Shown here in pieces: positions 25,911-35,222 of a DNA stretch of 64,000 bases; within the stretch, counting starts at the first letter, position 1; every line of letters begins with the position of its first letter. Position numbers and translations under genes: made by a program. Under the pieces are notes generated by a model, which worked only from the letters and a program-made list of their open reading frames with translations, was not told the origin of the DNA and ran no database searches. The stretch spans positions 1-64,000 of the forward strand of contig CAMCXW010000007.1 in NCBI GenBank assembly GCA_945883625.1. The letters run 5' to 3'. This DNA comes from Spirosoma fluviale. Its GTDB lineage: Bacteria; Bacteroidota; Bacteroidia; Cytophagales; Spirosomataceae.

Positions 25911-27488
25911 TTATTTGATGCCGTGCATCATTCGTTTTAAAGGCCCAGCGGCCAATACATATAGTAATATAGATGCTGCACCTGCTAAGGAAACAAACAC
26001 CATAAAAAATTCGTACAAATTGTGAATCTCGAAACCTAGGAAGCTAGGCATAGATGCTCCTGGTTCAATTGATGGTAATAATGCGCCTAATGTTCCTGCC
26101 AAGGCGTACCCTGCCGCATTAGCAATAAACCAAACACCCATAAGTAAGGAAGAAAAACGCTTGGGGGCTAATTTGGCCACTAACGAAAGGCCAATCGGCG
26201 ATAAACAAAGTTCCCCCATGGTATGAAATAAATACATACAAAATAACCAGGCAACCCCTAATTTTTCAGATCCCAAATCTTTCACTTGGGATGCAATGAT
26301 AAAATACCCAGTGGCTAACAATAATAAACCAATCGACTGTTTTGCAGGAGAATTTGGTTCAATTCCACGTTTCTGAAGCCATGTCCAAAGCCAACTGAAT
26401 GGGAATGCAAGAAGTACAATGAAGATCGAATTCGCATTTTGAACCGAACTTGGAGGTAAATCGATTCCTAAAAAATGTAGATCTGTTTGTTGGTCAGCAA
26501 TGAAAGTTAATGAGGATCCGGCTTGTTCGAATGCCGACCAGAAAAACATAACAAAGAAAGCAATGATATAAAGCACCCAAATGCGGTCGCGTTCAACCTT
26601 ACTTAAGGTTTTGTCCGACATAATTAAATAGGCTAAACTAAGACCGGAAGCATATATAATTGGATAAATCCAGTCTTTGATTGGGTTTGCCTCTGCTGTT
26701 GCAATAAATGAATGAAATATATAAACAAGTATGACGAACAGAATTGAAGCAATACTTATCGATTGAGTCGAAAACTCGGCTTTTTCTGATTCTTTCGTTA
26801 AATCATTTGCCGTGTTAAAGCTTGGTTTTAACCCCACAGCCTCACCCGTAGATGAGACAATATATTTGTTTTTTAAAAAGTAAAACAAAACAGTTCCGAT
26901 CATCATGGCTGCTCCAGCGGCTAAAAAGCCCCATTTGAAGGTTTCAACTACGCGTATGCCGTCAACTTTCACATCGCCTACCCACGGGCAAATAAGCATC
27001 CCTAAGAATGCGCCCGTATTTATACCCATGTAAAAAATGGTAAATGCCGCGTCTAGTTTTGTATCACCTTTGGCATATAATTGTCCCACCATGGAGGAGA
27101 TATTCGGCTTAAAGAATCCATTTCCGATAATCAGAAAAAATAAGCCCGACCACATAAGAATATTGGCCAAAGGTAGATTAGTGATAAACGTATTAGCAGA
27201 ACCGAATAGGAACAATTGACCTACTGCCATCACAAAACCTCCGAAAATGATGCAATTTCGATTGCCCAAATAGCGATCTGAAATATATCCGCCCAACATA
27301 GGAGTCAGGTAACTTAGGCCGAGAAAGCCACCATATAAAATGGAGGCTTCATTTTGTTTGAATGCAAGTGCGCTGACTAGAAATAATGATAATATGGCAC
27401 GCATGCCATAAAAATTAAATCTTTCCCACATTTCCGTGGTGAAAAGTACATAGAGTCCTTTTGGATGCGATGTAGAATTTTGCGTCAT
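25911..27488 (-). CDS. Proton-dependent oligopeptide transporter (POT/PTR family)
   Basis: Inner-membrane di/tripeptide importer driven by protons, 525 aa. The N-terminal signature EMWERFNFYGMRAIL (the ExxERFxYYG motif of POT proteins) is present at about residues 19-33, followed by GGYISDRYLGNRNCI (motif A of MFS). About 14 hydrophobic segments, as in bacterial POTs. First gene before the VIT1-type transporter (4-base gap) and divergent from parA. Confidence 0.93.
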   Translation of the reverse strand: MTQNSTSHPKGLYVLFTTEMWERFNFYGMRAILSLFLVSALAFKQNEASILYGGFLGLSYLTPMLGGYISDRYLGNRNCIIFGGFVMAVGQLFLFGSANTFITNLPLANILMWSGLFFLIIGNGFFKPNISSMVGQLYAKGDTKLDAAFTIFYMGINTGAFLGMLICPWVGDVKVDGIRVVETFKWGFLAAGAAMMIGTVLFYFLKNKYIVSSTGEAVGLKPSFNTANDLTKESEKAEFSTQSISIASILFVILVYIFHSFIATAEANPIKDWIYPIIYASGLSLAYLIMSDKTLSKVERDRIWVLYIIAFFVMFFWSAFEQAGSSLTFIADQQTDLHFLGIDLPPSSVQNANSIFIVLLAFPFSWLWTWLQKRGIEPNSPAKQSIGLLLLATGYFIIASQVKDLGSEKLGVAWLFCMYLFHTMGELCLSPIGLSLVAKLAPKRFSSLLMGVWFIANAAGYALAGTLGALLPSIEPGASMPSFLGFEIHNLYEFFMVFVSLAGAASILLYVLAAGPLKRMMHGIK

Positions 27489-27646
27489 AAAATAGGTTGT
27501 TGATAATCTTACGGCAAGTTAAAAGAGTTTGATTGAAAGTCTTTAAACTCATGAGATAAAATTTGGCCATGGATCGATTCATTTTTGAAAAAAGATGTGA
27601 AACCTTTTTCGTAATATTGTTGGTTCATTTCGTTAAAATAAAATTC

Positions 27647-28426
27647 ATGGGTAAGATTATCGCGATTGCAAATCAAAAGGGAGGAGTAGGCAAAACGACT
27701 ACGGCGATTAATTTAGCTGCAAGTCTTGCTGCCTTGGAATTTAAGACTCTTTTAATTGATGCGGACCCACAAGCAAATTCGACCTCTGGACTCGGTTTTA
27801 ATCCGAAGGAAGTTACCCGAAGTATTTACGAATGTATGGTTGGGATTGCCAAAGTGGGCGAGAGTATATTAGCAACAGAAGTGCCATTTTTAGATATTAT
27901 TCCTTCCCATATAGATTTAGTGGGAGCGGAAATTGAGATGATAAATTTGAAAAACCGGGAAGGTAAAATGAAGGATGCTTTAGTTTCGATCAAAGAGGAT
28001 TACGATTTTATCATCATGGATTGTTCGCCATCTTTAGGTTTGATTACGATTAATAGCCTTACAGCTGCTGATTCCGTAATAATTCCAGTTCAATGTGAAT
28101 ATTATGCATTAGAAGGTTTAGGTAAATTATTGAATACAATAAAGATTATTCAATCGCGCTTAAATCCTGAGTTAGTTATTGAAGGGATTTTATTAACCAT
28201 GTATGATTTGCGCTTGCGCTTATCTAATCAAGTTGTCAATGAAGTTAACGCCCATTTTAAAAATATGGTTTTTGAGACGATTATTCCTCGGAATATTAGA
28301 TTGTCAGAATCGCCTAGTTTTGGGATTCCTGCCATTTTACACGATGCAGATAGTAAAGGATCCATCAGTTATTTGAATTTAGCGAAGGAGATTATTCGCA
28401 AGAATGGTTTGCTTCAAACGGTATAA
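27647..28426 (+). CDS. parA: Chromosome-partitioning ATPase ParA (Soj)
   Basis: Deviant Walker ATPase that works with ParB to separate replicated origins. From the ATG at 27647 the product is 259 aa starting [20 protein letters not shown], which puts the deviant Walker A KGGVGKTT at 11-18 as in chromosomal Soj. A longer frame from 27563 adds 28 unconserved residues and is rejected. Further motifs: [12 protein letters not shown] and the switch [11 protein letters not shown]. parB follows after 10 bases. Confidence 0.96.
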   Translation: MGKIIAIANQKGGVGKTTTAINLAASLAALEFKTLLIDADPQANSTSGLGFNPKEVTRSIYECMVGIAKVGESILATEVPFLDIIPSHIDLVGAEIEMINLKNREGKMKDALVSIKEDYDFIIMDCSPSLGLITINSLTAADSVIIPVQCEYYALEGLGKLLNTIKIIQSRLNPELVIEGILLTMYDLRLRLSNQVVNEVNAHFKNMVFETIIPRNIRLSESPSFGIPAILHDADSKGSISYLNLAKEIIRKNGLLQTV

Positions 28427-28436
28427 GTTAGTCAAT

Positions 28437-29360
28437 ATGAGCATAAAGCAGGAGCATAATAAAAAGCGTACGGGTTTAGGACGTGGTCTTGGGGCTTTGT
28501 TGGAAGATTCTGAAAATCTTCAAAGTTCTGCCAGTCATTCAGGGTCAATAATGGGAGGTTTAGATGGTGTTAATCTGATGGAAGAGATTCCATTAGTTCA
28601 CATTGAAACAAACCCATACCAGCCGCGTGAATATTTTGAGCAATCGGCTTTGGAAGATTTAGCGGACTCTATTCGTGTTCATGGGATTATTCAACCTATT
28701 ACTGTTCGTAAGATCGGTGCGCGTAGTTTTCAATTAATTTCTGGTGAGCGTCGTTTGCAAGCGTCAAAACTTGCTGGTTTAACCCGTATTCCTGCGTATG
28801 TGCGGACGGCGGATGACCAACAAATGATTGAGATGGCTTTGATTGAGAACATTCAGCGGGAAAATTTAAATGCCATTGAAATTGCGTTGTCGTACAAGCG
28901 TTTGATGGAAGAATGCCATTTAAATCAAGAGGATTTAGGTGCTCGGGTAGGGAAGAATAGGTCAACAGTCACGAATTACATTCGTTTATTGAAATTGCCA
29001 GTACATATCCAATTGGCAATTCGTGAAAATCAACTATCCATGGGACATGCCCGTTGTCTTATTTCGTTGGAGAATCCTGCCTTACAGCAACAATTATTTA
29101 GTAAGACAATAGCCGAAGAATGGTCCGTTCGAAAGTTGGAAGATGCTGTTCGTCAGTCGGCAGCCGGTAAATCAGATGAACAACCTGGTGTATCTAAGTT
29201 AGTTAATGCAGAAGAAATGCGTCTTTGGCAACGCCAATTAGCGGATCATTTTAAGGTTCCTGTCTCTTTAAAAATGAATGCTGAAGGAAAAGGGGAAGTT
29301 AAGTTGCTACTTAAATCTTCTGCCGATCTAAAGCGCCTATTGGAATCGATCCAATCCTAG
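28437..29360 (+). CDS. parB: Chromosome-partitioning protein ParB (Spo0J)
   Basis: CTPase and parS-binding clamp protein, 307 aa from the ATG at 28437 (the earlier ATG at 28404 overlaps parA and gives an untypical start). The N-terminal KRTGLGRGLGALL is the ParA-stimulating peptide. The ParB/Srx domain has NPYQPR and the CTP-binding GERRLQASKLAGL, followed by the NIQRENLNAIEIA segment and the helix-turn-helix LNQEDLGARVGKNRSTVTNYIRL. The C-terminal part is a dimerisation domain. No parS was found in the window. Confidence 0.96.
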   Translation: MSIKQEHNKKRTGLGRGLGALLEDSENLQSSASHSGSIMGGLDGVNLMEEIPLVHIETNPYQPREYFEQSALEDLADSIRVHGIIQPITVRKIGARSFQLISGERRLQASKLAGLTRIPAYVRTADDQQMIEMALIENIQRENLNAIEIALSYKRLMEECHLNQEDLGARVGKNRSTVTNYIRLLKLPVHIQLAIRENQLSMGHARCLISLENPALQQQLFSKTIAEEWSVRKLEDAVRQSAAGKSDEQPGVSKLVNAEEMRLWQRQLADHFKVPVSLKMNAEGKGEVKLLLKSSADLKRLLESIQS

Positions 29361-29364
29361 ATTT

Positions 29365-29973
29365 ATGCGCTATTTTGTCGTTCCTTTTGTTGTTTTGTTT
29401 TGTTTATCTACTGAATTAATGGGGATACCGGTTGATTCAGTGTCGCAAAAGGATACAATTTTAGCTAAGTCTAAGCACAAGATTATTCCACGGGTTTCAA
29501 CAATCCGTTCATTAATTTTTCCTGGTTTGGGCCAAGCTTATAATAGACAGTATTGGAAATTACCTTTGGTAGCTGGTGCATTTGTTTCGCTGGGGATGAT
29601 TGCTAACTATAATCAGGTCAGATATCAAAAATACCGATCATTTTATTACATCGTTTCGCAGCGAGCTGATGATCCAAGTTACGTACCACCCCGAACTGTT
29701 TCGGTTGTTTATGAGGATGGATTAGCGCGTGATTTGGACGTGAATCAATTGAAGCGAATTAACGATGGATTTCGTCGGAATCGTGATTATACGTACATTG
29801 GGATGTTTGTGGCGTGGGCATTCAATGTTGTAGATGCAAATGTAAGTGCCCATTTGAAGACATTTGATGTCTCAGATGATATTAGTTTACGGGTAAAACC
29901 TATCCTTGATTTCGACCCTTTGTCAAAAGGTATCGTATCAAGTTTGACTTTATCCTTTAATTTTAAAAAATGA
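29365..29973 (+). CDS. DUF5683 domain-containing membrane protein
   Basis: A 202-residue protein with an N-terminal signal-like segment (VVPFVVLFCLSTELMG) and the family's core SLIFPGLGQAYNRQYWKLPLVAGA (about 48-71), whose second half is a membrane helix. A further hydrophobic stretch lies near YTYIGMFVAWAFNVVDA. Gene order parB-DUF5683-dapB-lepB is conserved in Bacteroidota. It sits four bases after parB and overlaps dapB by four bases. Function unknown. Confidence 0.82.
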   Translation: MRYFVVPFVVLFCLSTELMGIPVDSVSQKDTILAKSKHKIIPRVSTIRSLIFPGLGQAYNRQYWKLPLVAGAFVSLGMIANYNQVRYQKYRSFYYIVSQRADDPSYVPPRTVSVVYEDGLARDLDVNQLKRINDGFRRNRDYTYIGMFVAWAFNVVDANVSAHLKTFDVSDDISLRVKPILDFDPLSKGIVSSLTLSFNFKK

Positions 29974-30692
29974 AATCTATGCGAATTGTCCTAATTGGAT
30001 ACGGTAAGATGGGAAAAGAGATTGAACGCCTTGCGCTCGGTCGAGGTCATACAATTGTTGCGCGTATCGACGTTGATAATGCACATGATCTGATGAATTT
30101 AACTTCTAGCGAAGCAGACGTGGCGATTGAATTTTCAAATCCTGCATCTGCTTTTGCGAATATTTCTGCGTGTATTGAGAAACAAATCCCTATAGTTTGC
30201 GGAACGACTGGTTGGCTTGAAAAGAAAAGTGAAATTGAGCGCGCCACTGCTGCACATGATTCTACATTTTTTTATGCGTCCAACTATTCGATTGGGGTTA
30301 ATTTATTTTTTCAATTGAATCGCACGTTGGCAAAATTAATGGCTCCACATACAGCGTACGATATTTATACCAATGAGATTCATCATTTGGAGAAAAAGGA
30401 TTCGCCTTCAGGTACGGCCATTACGCTTGCAGAAGGAATTATTGATGCGTATGCAGACCGGACAAAATGGGTAAATAATGAAATTCCACAATCGAATGAA
30501 GTACCGATTTGGTCGCAACGGGAATCTACGATTCCAGGCACTCATACCGTTAAATATATTTCTAAAGTTGATCAAATAGAGATCACGCATGAGGCGTTTA
30601 GTCGGGAAGGATTTGCGCTTGGGGCTGTTATTGCTGCCGAATGGATTCAAGGTAAAAAAGGGATTTTGGGCATGGAGGACATGTTGAAATAA
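29970..30692 (+). CDS. dapB: 4-hydroxy-tetrahydrodipicolinate reductase
   Basis: NAD(P)H-dependent step of lysine and diaminopimelate synthesis, needed for peptidoglycan. The 240-residue protein has the Rossmann motif IVLIGYGKMGKEIE, CGTTGW, the catalytic EIHHLEKKDSPSGTAITLAEGI (His pair and Lys of the DHDP site) and a C-terminal tetramerisation part. The start at 29970 overlaps DUF5683 by four bases; a start at 29979 (Met4) would be equally typical. Confidence 0.96.
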   Translation: MKSMRIVLIGYGKMGKEIERLALGRGHTIVARIDVDNAHDLMNLTSSEADVAIEFSNPASAFANISACIEKQIPIVCGTTGWLEKKSEIERATAAHDSTFFYASNYSIGVNLFFQLNRTLAKLMAPHTAYDIYTNEIHHLEKKDSPSGTAITLAEGIIDAYADRTKWVNNEIPQSNEVPIWSQRESTIPGTHTVKYISKVDQIEITHEAFSREGFALGAVIAAEWIQGKKGILGMEDMLK

Positions 30693-30732
30693 TTGCATTT
30701 ACATTTATTGATTTAAATTTTATTAAATAGAC

Positions 30733-31878
30733 ATGAAGTCACCAGAAACAAAGAAACCAACTCAGAAATCTGCCTTTAGAGAATGGTTAGATTCAGTTAT
30801 GTTTGCCGTAGTCGCTGCAACATTAATTCGATTTTTCTTATTTGAAGCCTATACGATTCCTACTCCTTCGATGGAGAGCTCCTTAATGGTGGGTGATTTT
30901 TTATTCGTGAGCAAAATGCATTATGGTGTTCGTACACCTAAAACTCCGTTGCAATTACCACTCACACATCAAAAAATATGGTTCACAAATTTACCTTCTT
31001 ATTTGCGTTGGATCGAATTACCGGTGTATCGATTACCTGGATTTACGGAGGTAAAGAAAGGGGATGCTGTTGTGTTTAATGCACCCAATTTTGAGGAAGA
31101 TGGCGATGCGCCGCTAGATTTGCGAACTTTTTATGTGAAGCGTTGTGTAGGAACGCCGGGTGATGTTTTAGAGGTTAGGGACCAGCAAGTCTATATAAAT
31201 GGAAAAGCGATGGATAATCCTGAACGCATGCAACACCCTGTTTTCATGAAAACGAAGGAAAATTTGGACGAAACTTTTTTCGATACCTATGGTATTCGCA
31301 ATTCACCTGATGCTAGTTATGATTCGGCAGATTGGTTGCCTTTAGCGGATTCTACAAATCAGTTGGTTGGTTACAAAATGAATACATCCAAAAAGCATAT
31401 TGACGAAATCAAAGCGCTTTCATGGGCTAAGACATTTGATTTAGACTCCTTTAAAGATCCCAAAGGTGTTACTTTTCTTGATATTTTTCCACATGATACG
31501 GTACAGTTTAAGTTTAATCGTGACTGGTTTGGTCCGGTTAAAATACCTGCAAAAGGTATGACTGTTACGTTGGACTCAAAGAATGTTGCTTTTTATCAGG
31601 AAGCAATTCGTACGTATGAAGGAAATTCTGGAATTGAATTACAAGGAGGGAAGTTGGTGAAAGATGGTGAATTTTTGAAAACGTATACGTTCAAGCAAGA
31701 TTATTATTTCATGATGGGGGACAATCGGCATAATTCTGCTGATTCACGTTTTTGGGGTTTTGTCCCATCCGAAAATATCGTAGGCAAAGCAGTTTTTGTC
31801 TGGATGTCTTTAGATCCAAATAAAGGTTTGTTTTCTGGAAAGATTCGTTGGAGTCGAATTTTCCGTTTCGTAGACTAG
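30733..31878 (+). CDS. lepB: Signal peptidase I
   Basis: Inner-membrane Ser/Lys protease that removes signal peptides. 381 aa, with one membrane helix at about 21-38 and the catalytic Ser46 in PTPSMESSLMVGDFLFVSK and Lys136 in TFYVKRCVGTPGD. The C-terminal box GDNRHNSADSRFWGFVP is complete. Between boxes there is a long Bacteroidota-type insertion (about 150-300). It is the last gene of parA-parB-DUF5683-dapB-lepB and ends in a terminator. Confidence 0.95.
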   Translation: MKSPETKKPTQKSAFREWLDSVMFAVVAATLIRFFLFEAYTIPTPSMESSLMVGDFLFVSKMHYGVRTPKTPLQLPLTHQKIWFTNLPSYLRWIELPVYRLPGFTEVKKGDAVVFNAPNFEEDGDAPLDLRTFYVKRCVGTPGDVLEVRDQQVYINGKAMDNPERMQHPVFMKTKENLDETFFDTYGIRNSPDASYDSADWLPLADSTNQLVGYKMNTSKKHIDEIKALSWAKTFDLDSFKDPKGVTFLDIFPHDTVQFKFNRDWFGPVKIPAKGMTVTLDSKNVAFYQEAIRTYEGNSGIELQGGKLVKDGEFLKTYTFKQDYYFMMGDNRHNSADSRFWGFVPSENIVGKAVFVWMSLDPNKGLFSGKIRWSRIFRFVD

Positions 31879-31910
31879 TAAAAAAGGCTTCCTTTGGGAA
31901 GCCTTTTTTG
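31879..31910. terminator. Bidirectional terminator after lepB
   Basis: GGCTTCC (31886-31892) / GGAAGCC (31897-31903) with loop TTTG, A-run to the left and T-run to the right; convergent genes on both sides. Confidence 0.9.
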
Positions 31911-31911
31911 A

Positions 31912-33090
31912 TTACAATACCTTGAGGACAAATCCCTTTAAGTAATTACTTTCGGGATGAAAGAGATTGATGGGATGATCTGGCCCTTGGGTCATTTGAT
32001 GGATTACTTGAATTTCACGGCCAACGGCGATACCGGCGGCAACAAGCATGTTATAAAATAATTCGCGGGTGATGACTTGTGAGCAAGAATAGGTAAATAG
32101 AAGACCGTTTTTCTTGATTTTTCGTAACGCTAATTCATTTATTTTTTGATATCCTTGTAGCGCTTTATGCTTCGCGTTCATGGATTTGGCAAATGCGGGT
32201 GGGTCTAGTACGATTATGTCAAAATCTGTTTCACAATTCCGTAAATAGGGGAGAGTTTCGCCCAAAATGGCCTCATGATTTTTTGCCTCCATTTTATTGA
32301 TGCGAATATTCTCATGTACCAAATCAATTGCCTTAGCAGAAGCATCTAATGAAATCACTGAATTGGCACCTGCTTGTAGGGCATACATAGAAAAACCACC
32401 CGAGTAGCAGAACGTATTTAAAATGTCTTTTCCTTCTGCATAATGGGCTAACAATTTTCGATTGTCCCGTTGGTCCAAGAAAAAACCTGTTTTTTGCCCT
32501 GTAATCCAATTAATGGAAAATGATAGTCCGTTTTCTTGTACCGTGTAAGGAACTTTAAGCTCCCCAAAGACAAATGAATTTGTGCAATTTTGTGCATATT
32601 CTGGGGGTAGCGTCTCGCGCGATTTATCGTAAATGGCTTTTACTTTTTTACCTAGGGTATTTTTTATCGCTGCCACTATTTCATCGCGATCGCGGTGCAT
32701 TCCGATTGTGTGTGCTTGAAATACGATTACATCTTTGTAAAGATCCATAATCAACCCTGGGCATCCGTCACCTTCGCCATGAATTAGACGAAAAGCATTT
32801 GTTTTGGGTAAATTCAATAAAAGTCGTAGATCCCATGCATTTTGAATTCGGTTTTCCCAAAATTCAGCTTTATTCGTAATGGGGGCGAATGAACATATTT
32901 TGACAACGATACTACCGTTATGAAAATGTCCTGTACCTAAAAACTCATCTCGAGACGAAACAACATCGACCCAGTCGCCATCTTGCAAATTTGTACTTTG
33001 TTTTTGAATGGCTCCTGAAAATACCCAAGGATGAAATCGTTTAACAGGGGCGTCTTTGCCTGCTTTGAGTTGAATGAATTTTTCTGTCAT
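31912..33090 (-). CDS. Class I SAM-dependent rRNA methyltransferase (RlmI-like)
   Basis: 392 aa from the ATG at 33090 (MTEKFIQLKAGKD). A PUA-like RNA-binding domain comes first (RFHPWVFSGAIQ near 15-26), then the linker with TGQKTGFFLDQRDNR, and a Rossmann methyltransferase domain with NTFCYSGGFSMYAL (SAM site) and VLDPPAFAKS. That pattern is RlmI/YccW-type 23S rRNA cytosine-5 methylation. The extended frame to 33198 overlaps the upstream gene and is not family-like, so it was not used. It follows the phospholipase C-like gene by 19 bases. Confidence 0.9.
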   Translation of the reverse strand: MTEKFIQLKAGKDAPVKRFHPWVFSGAIQKQSTNLQDGDWVDVVSSRDEFLGTGHFHNGSIVVKICSFAPITNKAEFWENRIQNAWDLRLLLNLPKTNAFRLIHGEGDGCPGLIMDLYKDVIVFQAHTIGMHRDRDEIVAAIKNTLGKKVKAIYDKSRETLPPEYAQNCTNSFVFGELKVPYTVQENGLSFSINWITGQKTGFFLDQRDNRKLLAHYAEGKDILNTFCYSGGFSMYALQAGANSVISLDASAKAIDLVHENIRINKMEAKNHEAILGETLPYLRNCETDFDIIVLDPPAFAKSMNAKHKALQGYQKINELALRKIKKNGLLFTYSCSQVITRELFYNMLVAAGIAVGREIQVIHQMTQGPDHPINLFHPESNYLKGFVLKVL

Positions 33091-33109
33091 GCTGCAAAAT
33101 TGCACAAAA

Positions 33110-34003
33110 TTATTTAAAGTCGGGTTGGCCAGATTCCAGCCATGCTGAATACCAAACATTTCCGATATGCTGAACTGCTTGATTAAATTGATGTTCAATC
33201 TGCTTATTTAGTAATTTGTGATATTCTTTTGCATAAGCCGGAGCATAGGTTTTGTTAAGTATAGATCCCTTTTTTAGAAATACATATTTATTGACTGGCT
33301 TTGTTCGCGCGTTCAATTTAGTCTCAACCTGTAGTAATGTGCTTACATATGTATGCGCTTCTAGTATCCATTCCCACGTATTTTTTTGTAAATCTATGAT
33401 GTAGGTGGCCGGCATGGACCAAGCTTCTAGGTCTGCCTGTAGCATCTCGGGAATTCTGGATTCCCAAAAAGCATGGATACCCACTTGATTTGTTTGTTGG
33501 CCATCGTAATTAGATGTAGTGTGCAAGGGGACATGTGCATCCGCAATATAATGGCCAAGTTCAGCGGAAATTTTAATTATTTGAAGGGTGTCTCGGTTCA
33601 AAAAGGCCTGTTTTAGCCTTTTTTGCATCATCGGTATAATCCATGGAACGATGCCATGCTGTTGTAAACTATCTTGGGTATACATTAGAATTGCTTTATC
33701 ATAATGTAGATAGGCTAAGACTTTAAGTTCATATTTGTCTAAATCAATGTAATGGCGGGCGGCTTCCTCATCCATCGAATGTCTTCGTTGGTCTGGCAAT
33801 ACAGCCAAATTTTCAATCTCTCGTATATGCCGTTTATAAAGTCGATTCATTTCGGATGGAAGGGTAAATACCGCGAGGTGATTAATGCGTTTATGGGCAT
33901 AAAATCCCCATGAAAGAGCATTTGTCGCATAAAATAGGCATATTTGAAGCAGGAGTACCCTATTGAATAATTTTTTGAATGATATATTGTGATTTATAAT
34001 CAT
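33110..34003 (-). CDS. Zinc-dependent phospholipase C / S1-P1 nuclease-like exported protein
   Basis: 297-residue secreted protein. After an N-terminal signal peptide ending about residue 31, the mature protein would start at Trp (WGFYAHKRINHLAVF), the feature that ligates zinc in PLC and P1 nuclease families. The other zinc motifs are present: HYIDLD, HYIADAHVPLHTTSNYDGQ and HAFWESRIPEML, with His and Asp at expected places. Substrate (phospholipid or nucleic acid) cannot be decided. It is upstream of the RlmI-like gene and divergent from rpsT. Confidence 0.85.
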   Translation of the reverse strand: MIINHNISFKKLFNRVLLLQICLFYATNALSWGFYAHKRINHLAVFTLPSEMNRLYKRHIREIENLAVLPDQRRHSMDEEAARHYIDLDKYELKVLAYLHYDKAILMYTQDSLQQHGIVPWIIPMMQKRLKQAFLNRDTLQIIKISAELGHYIADAHVPLHTTSNYDGQQTNQVGIHAFWESRIPEMLQADLEAWSMPATYIIDLQKNTWEWILEAHTYVSTLLQVETKLNARTKPVNKYVFLKKGSILNKTYAPAYAKEYHKLLNKQIEHQFNQAVQHIGNVWYSAWLESGQPDFK

Positions 34004-34017
34004 TTTGTTTAATTTTG
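33987..34017 (+). promoter_or_regulatory. Promoter for rpsT
   Basis: TTG (33987-33989), 20 bases, TAATTTTG (34010-34017), a full TTG/TAnnTTTG match. Start near 34023, leader about 30 bases. The -33 part lies inside the 5' end of the divergent gene. Confidence 0.6.
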
Positions 34018-34053
34018 CAATTCAATTTTACAGAAAAGAGAATTTTTTAGAAG

Positions 34054-34311
34054 ATGGCAAATCATAAATCAGCATTAAAGCGTATCCGTGCAAATGAATC
34101 AAAGCGTTTGCGTAACCGTTATCAACATAAATCAACACGTACGTTGGTGAAGAAATTAAGACTTACAACGGATAAAGCGTTGGTTTCAGACTTATTCAAG
34201 CAAGTATCTTCTGCATTAGATAAGTTAGCAAAGAAGAATATCATCCATAAGAATAAAGCAGCTAATCAAAAATCTAAATTAGCTAAGTTGGCAAACAAAT
34301 TAGCCGCCTAA
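34054..34311 (+). CDS. rpsT: 30S ribosomal protein S20
   Basis: Small-subunit protein that binds 16S rRNA. 85 residues, almost all helical and very basic, with the canonical start ANHKSALKRIRANESKR and NRYQHKSTRTLVKKLR. Its end KAANQKSKLAKLANKLAA is typical. A lone gene with its own promoter and terminator. Confidence 0.97.
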   Translation: MANHKSALKRIRANESKRLRNRYQHKSTRTLVKKLRLTTDKALVSDLFKQVSSALDKLAKKNIIHKNKAANQKSKLAKLANKLAA

Positions 34312-34333
34312 GACTTTATTATCAAGTACTTGG

Positions 34334-34364
34334 AAAACCTCGCAACTCGCGGGGTTTTCTTATT
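34334..34364 (+). terminator. Terminator after rpsT
   Basis: AAAACCTCGC (34334-34343) pairs with GCGGGGTTTT (34349-34358) with one T-G wobble, loop AACTC, then a T-rich tail. It lies just before radC on the same strand. Confidence 0.85.
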
Positions 34365-34384
34365 TATGCCTGTTACCTTCGGGC

Positions 34385-35074
34385 ATGTATTCAACCAAAA
34401 TTTCTGCATTGCGTGTGGAGGATCGTCCTCGCGAAATATTAGCCAGCCAAGGCAAAGAATTTCTTCGTTTGGAGGAGTTGCTTGCAATATTAATTGGTTC
34501 TGGCATTCCAAGCCTTTCTGCGTTAGGTATTGCGCAATCAATTCTTGAGACTATTGATTTTGATTTAAATCGATTGGGCCAATTTACCACGTCGGATTTT
34601 ATGAATTTTCGAGGTATTGGTGTTGCGCGGGCTTCTATTTTAATAGCTGCACTCGAACTTGGACGTAGGCGTGCTGCATTTCATTTACCAACCGACATAC
34701 CTTTTGTTCGAAGTTCTAAAGATGCATTTGACTTATTTCAGCCCAAATTTTTAGACCTGGGGCATGAGGAATTTTGGGTGATCCATTTAAATCGAGCTGC
34801 TCGTTTACTTAAAATAGAGCGAATAAGTACGGGAGGAATTGCTGGAACGGTTGTTGATGTTAAAATGATATTTAAGTCGGCAATAGGCCAACAAGCATCT
34901 TCGTTGATTTTAGCACATAATCATCCTTCTGGGCAGAAGAAGCCAAGTCAGGCAGATCGAGATATCACAAAAAAGATAGTAGAGGCTGGAAGGCTCTTTG
35001 AAATTGCGGTTGCTGATCATTTGATCATGGTCGGCAACACATACGTCAGCTTTGCTGATGAAGGATGGATGTAA
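34385..35074 (+). CDS. radC: RadC family protein (JAB1/MPN metalloprotease fold)
   Basis: 229 aa. An N-terminal helix-hairpin-helix region (FMNFRGIGVARASILIAALELGRR, about 73-96) is followed by an MPN+ domain with the JAMM zinc motif HNHPSGQKKPSQADRD near residues 178-193. The family is named for a claimed role in repair, but the true function is unknown. The start at 34385 is preceded by no strong ribosome site; the message may be read from the rpsT side only if the terminator leaks. Confidence 0.93.
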   Translation: MYSTKISALRVEDRPREILASQGKEFLRLEELLAILIGSGIPSLSALGIAQSILETIDFDLNRLGQFTTSDFMNFRGIGVARASILIAALELGRRRAAFHLPTDIPFVRSSKDAFDLFQPKFLDLGHEEFWVIHLNRAARLLKIERISTGGIAGTVVDVKMIFKSAIGQQASSLILAHNHPSGQKKPSQADRDITKKIVEAGRLFEIAVADHLIMVGNTYVSFADEGWM

Positions 35075-35076
35075 AA

Positions 35077-35100
35077 AAAGAGGCGATTATTTGCCTCTTT
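35077..35100. terminator. Terminator after radC
   Basis: AAAGAGGC (35077-35084) / GCCTCTTT (35093-35100) with 8-base loop. It also contains the stop codon of the tiny minus-strand ORF at 35087-35185. Confidence 0.75.
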
Positions 35101-35185
35101 CCTTATAGATTTTTTGAAGTTTCGATCCCACAAATACTGAAATCGCGAACAAAATGATGAAAAATGCTGCTCCTGAATAACCCAT
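35087..35185 (-). CDS. Putative 32-residue single-pass membrane microprotein
   Basis: An ORF of 32 codons plus stop, too short for normal gene finders. It encodes a short neutral start (MGYSGA), one hydrophobic helix of about 17 residues (AAFFIILFAISVFVGS) and a basic tail (KLQKIYKERGK), the layout of a type of small inner-membrane protein with positive-inside tail. A full TAnnTTTG box at 35205-35212 lies 19 bases upstream, and a terminator hairpin covers its stop. It is convergent with radC. Homology unknown to me. Confidence 0.5.
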   Translation of the reverse strand: MGYSGAAFFIILFAISVFVGSKLQKIYKERGK

Positions 35186-35204
35186 AGTGTTTTTAATATT
35201 TATG

Positions 35205-35212
35205 CAAAAATA
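35205..35212 (-). promoter_or_regulatory. Candidate -7 box for the 32-residue ORF
   Basis: Reads TATTTTTG on the minus strand, 19 bases before the ATG at 35185. No -33 TTG in range; it lies between this ORF and the end of hisB. Confidence 0.4.
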
Positions 35213-35222
35213 ATCAATTTGT

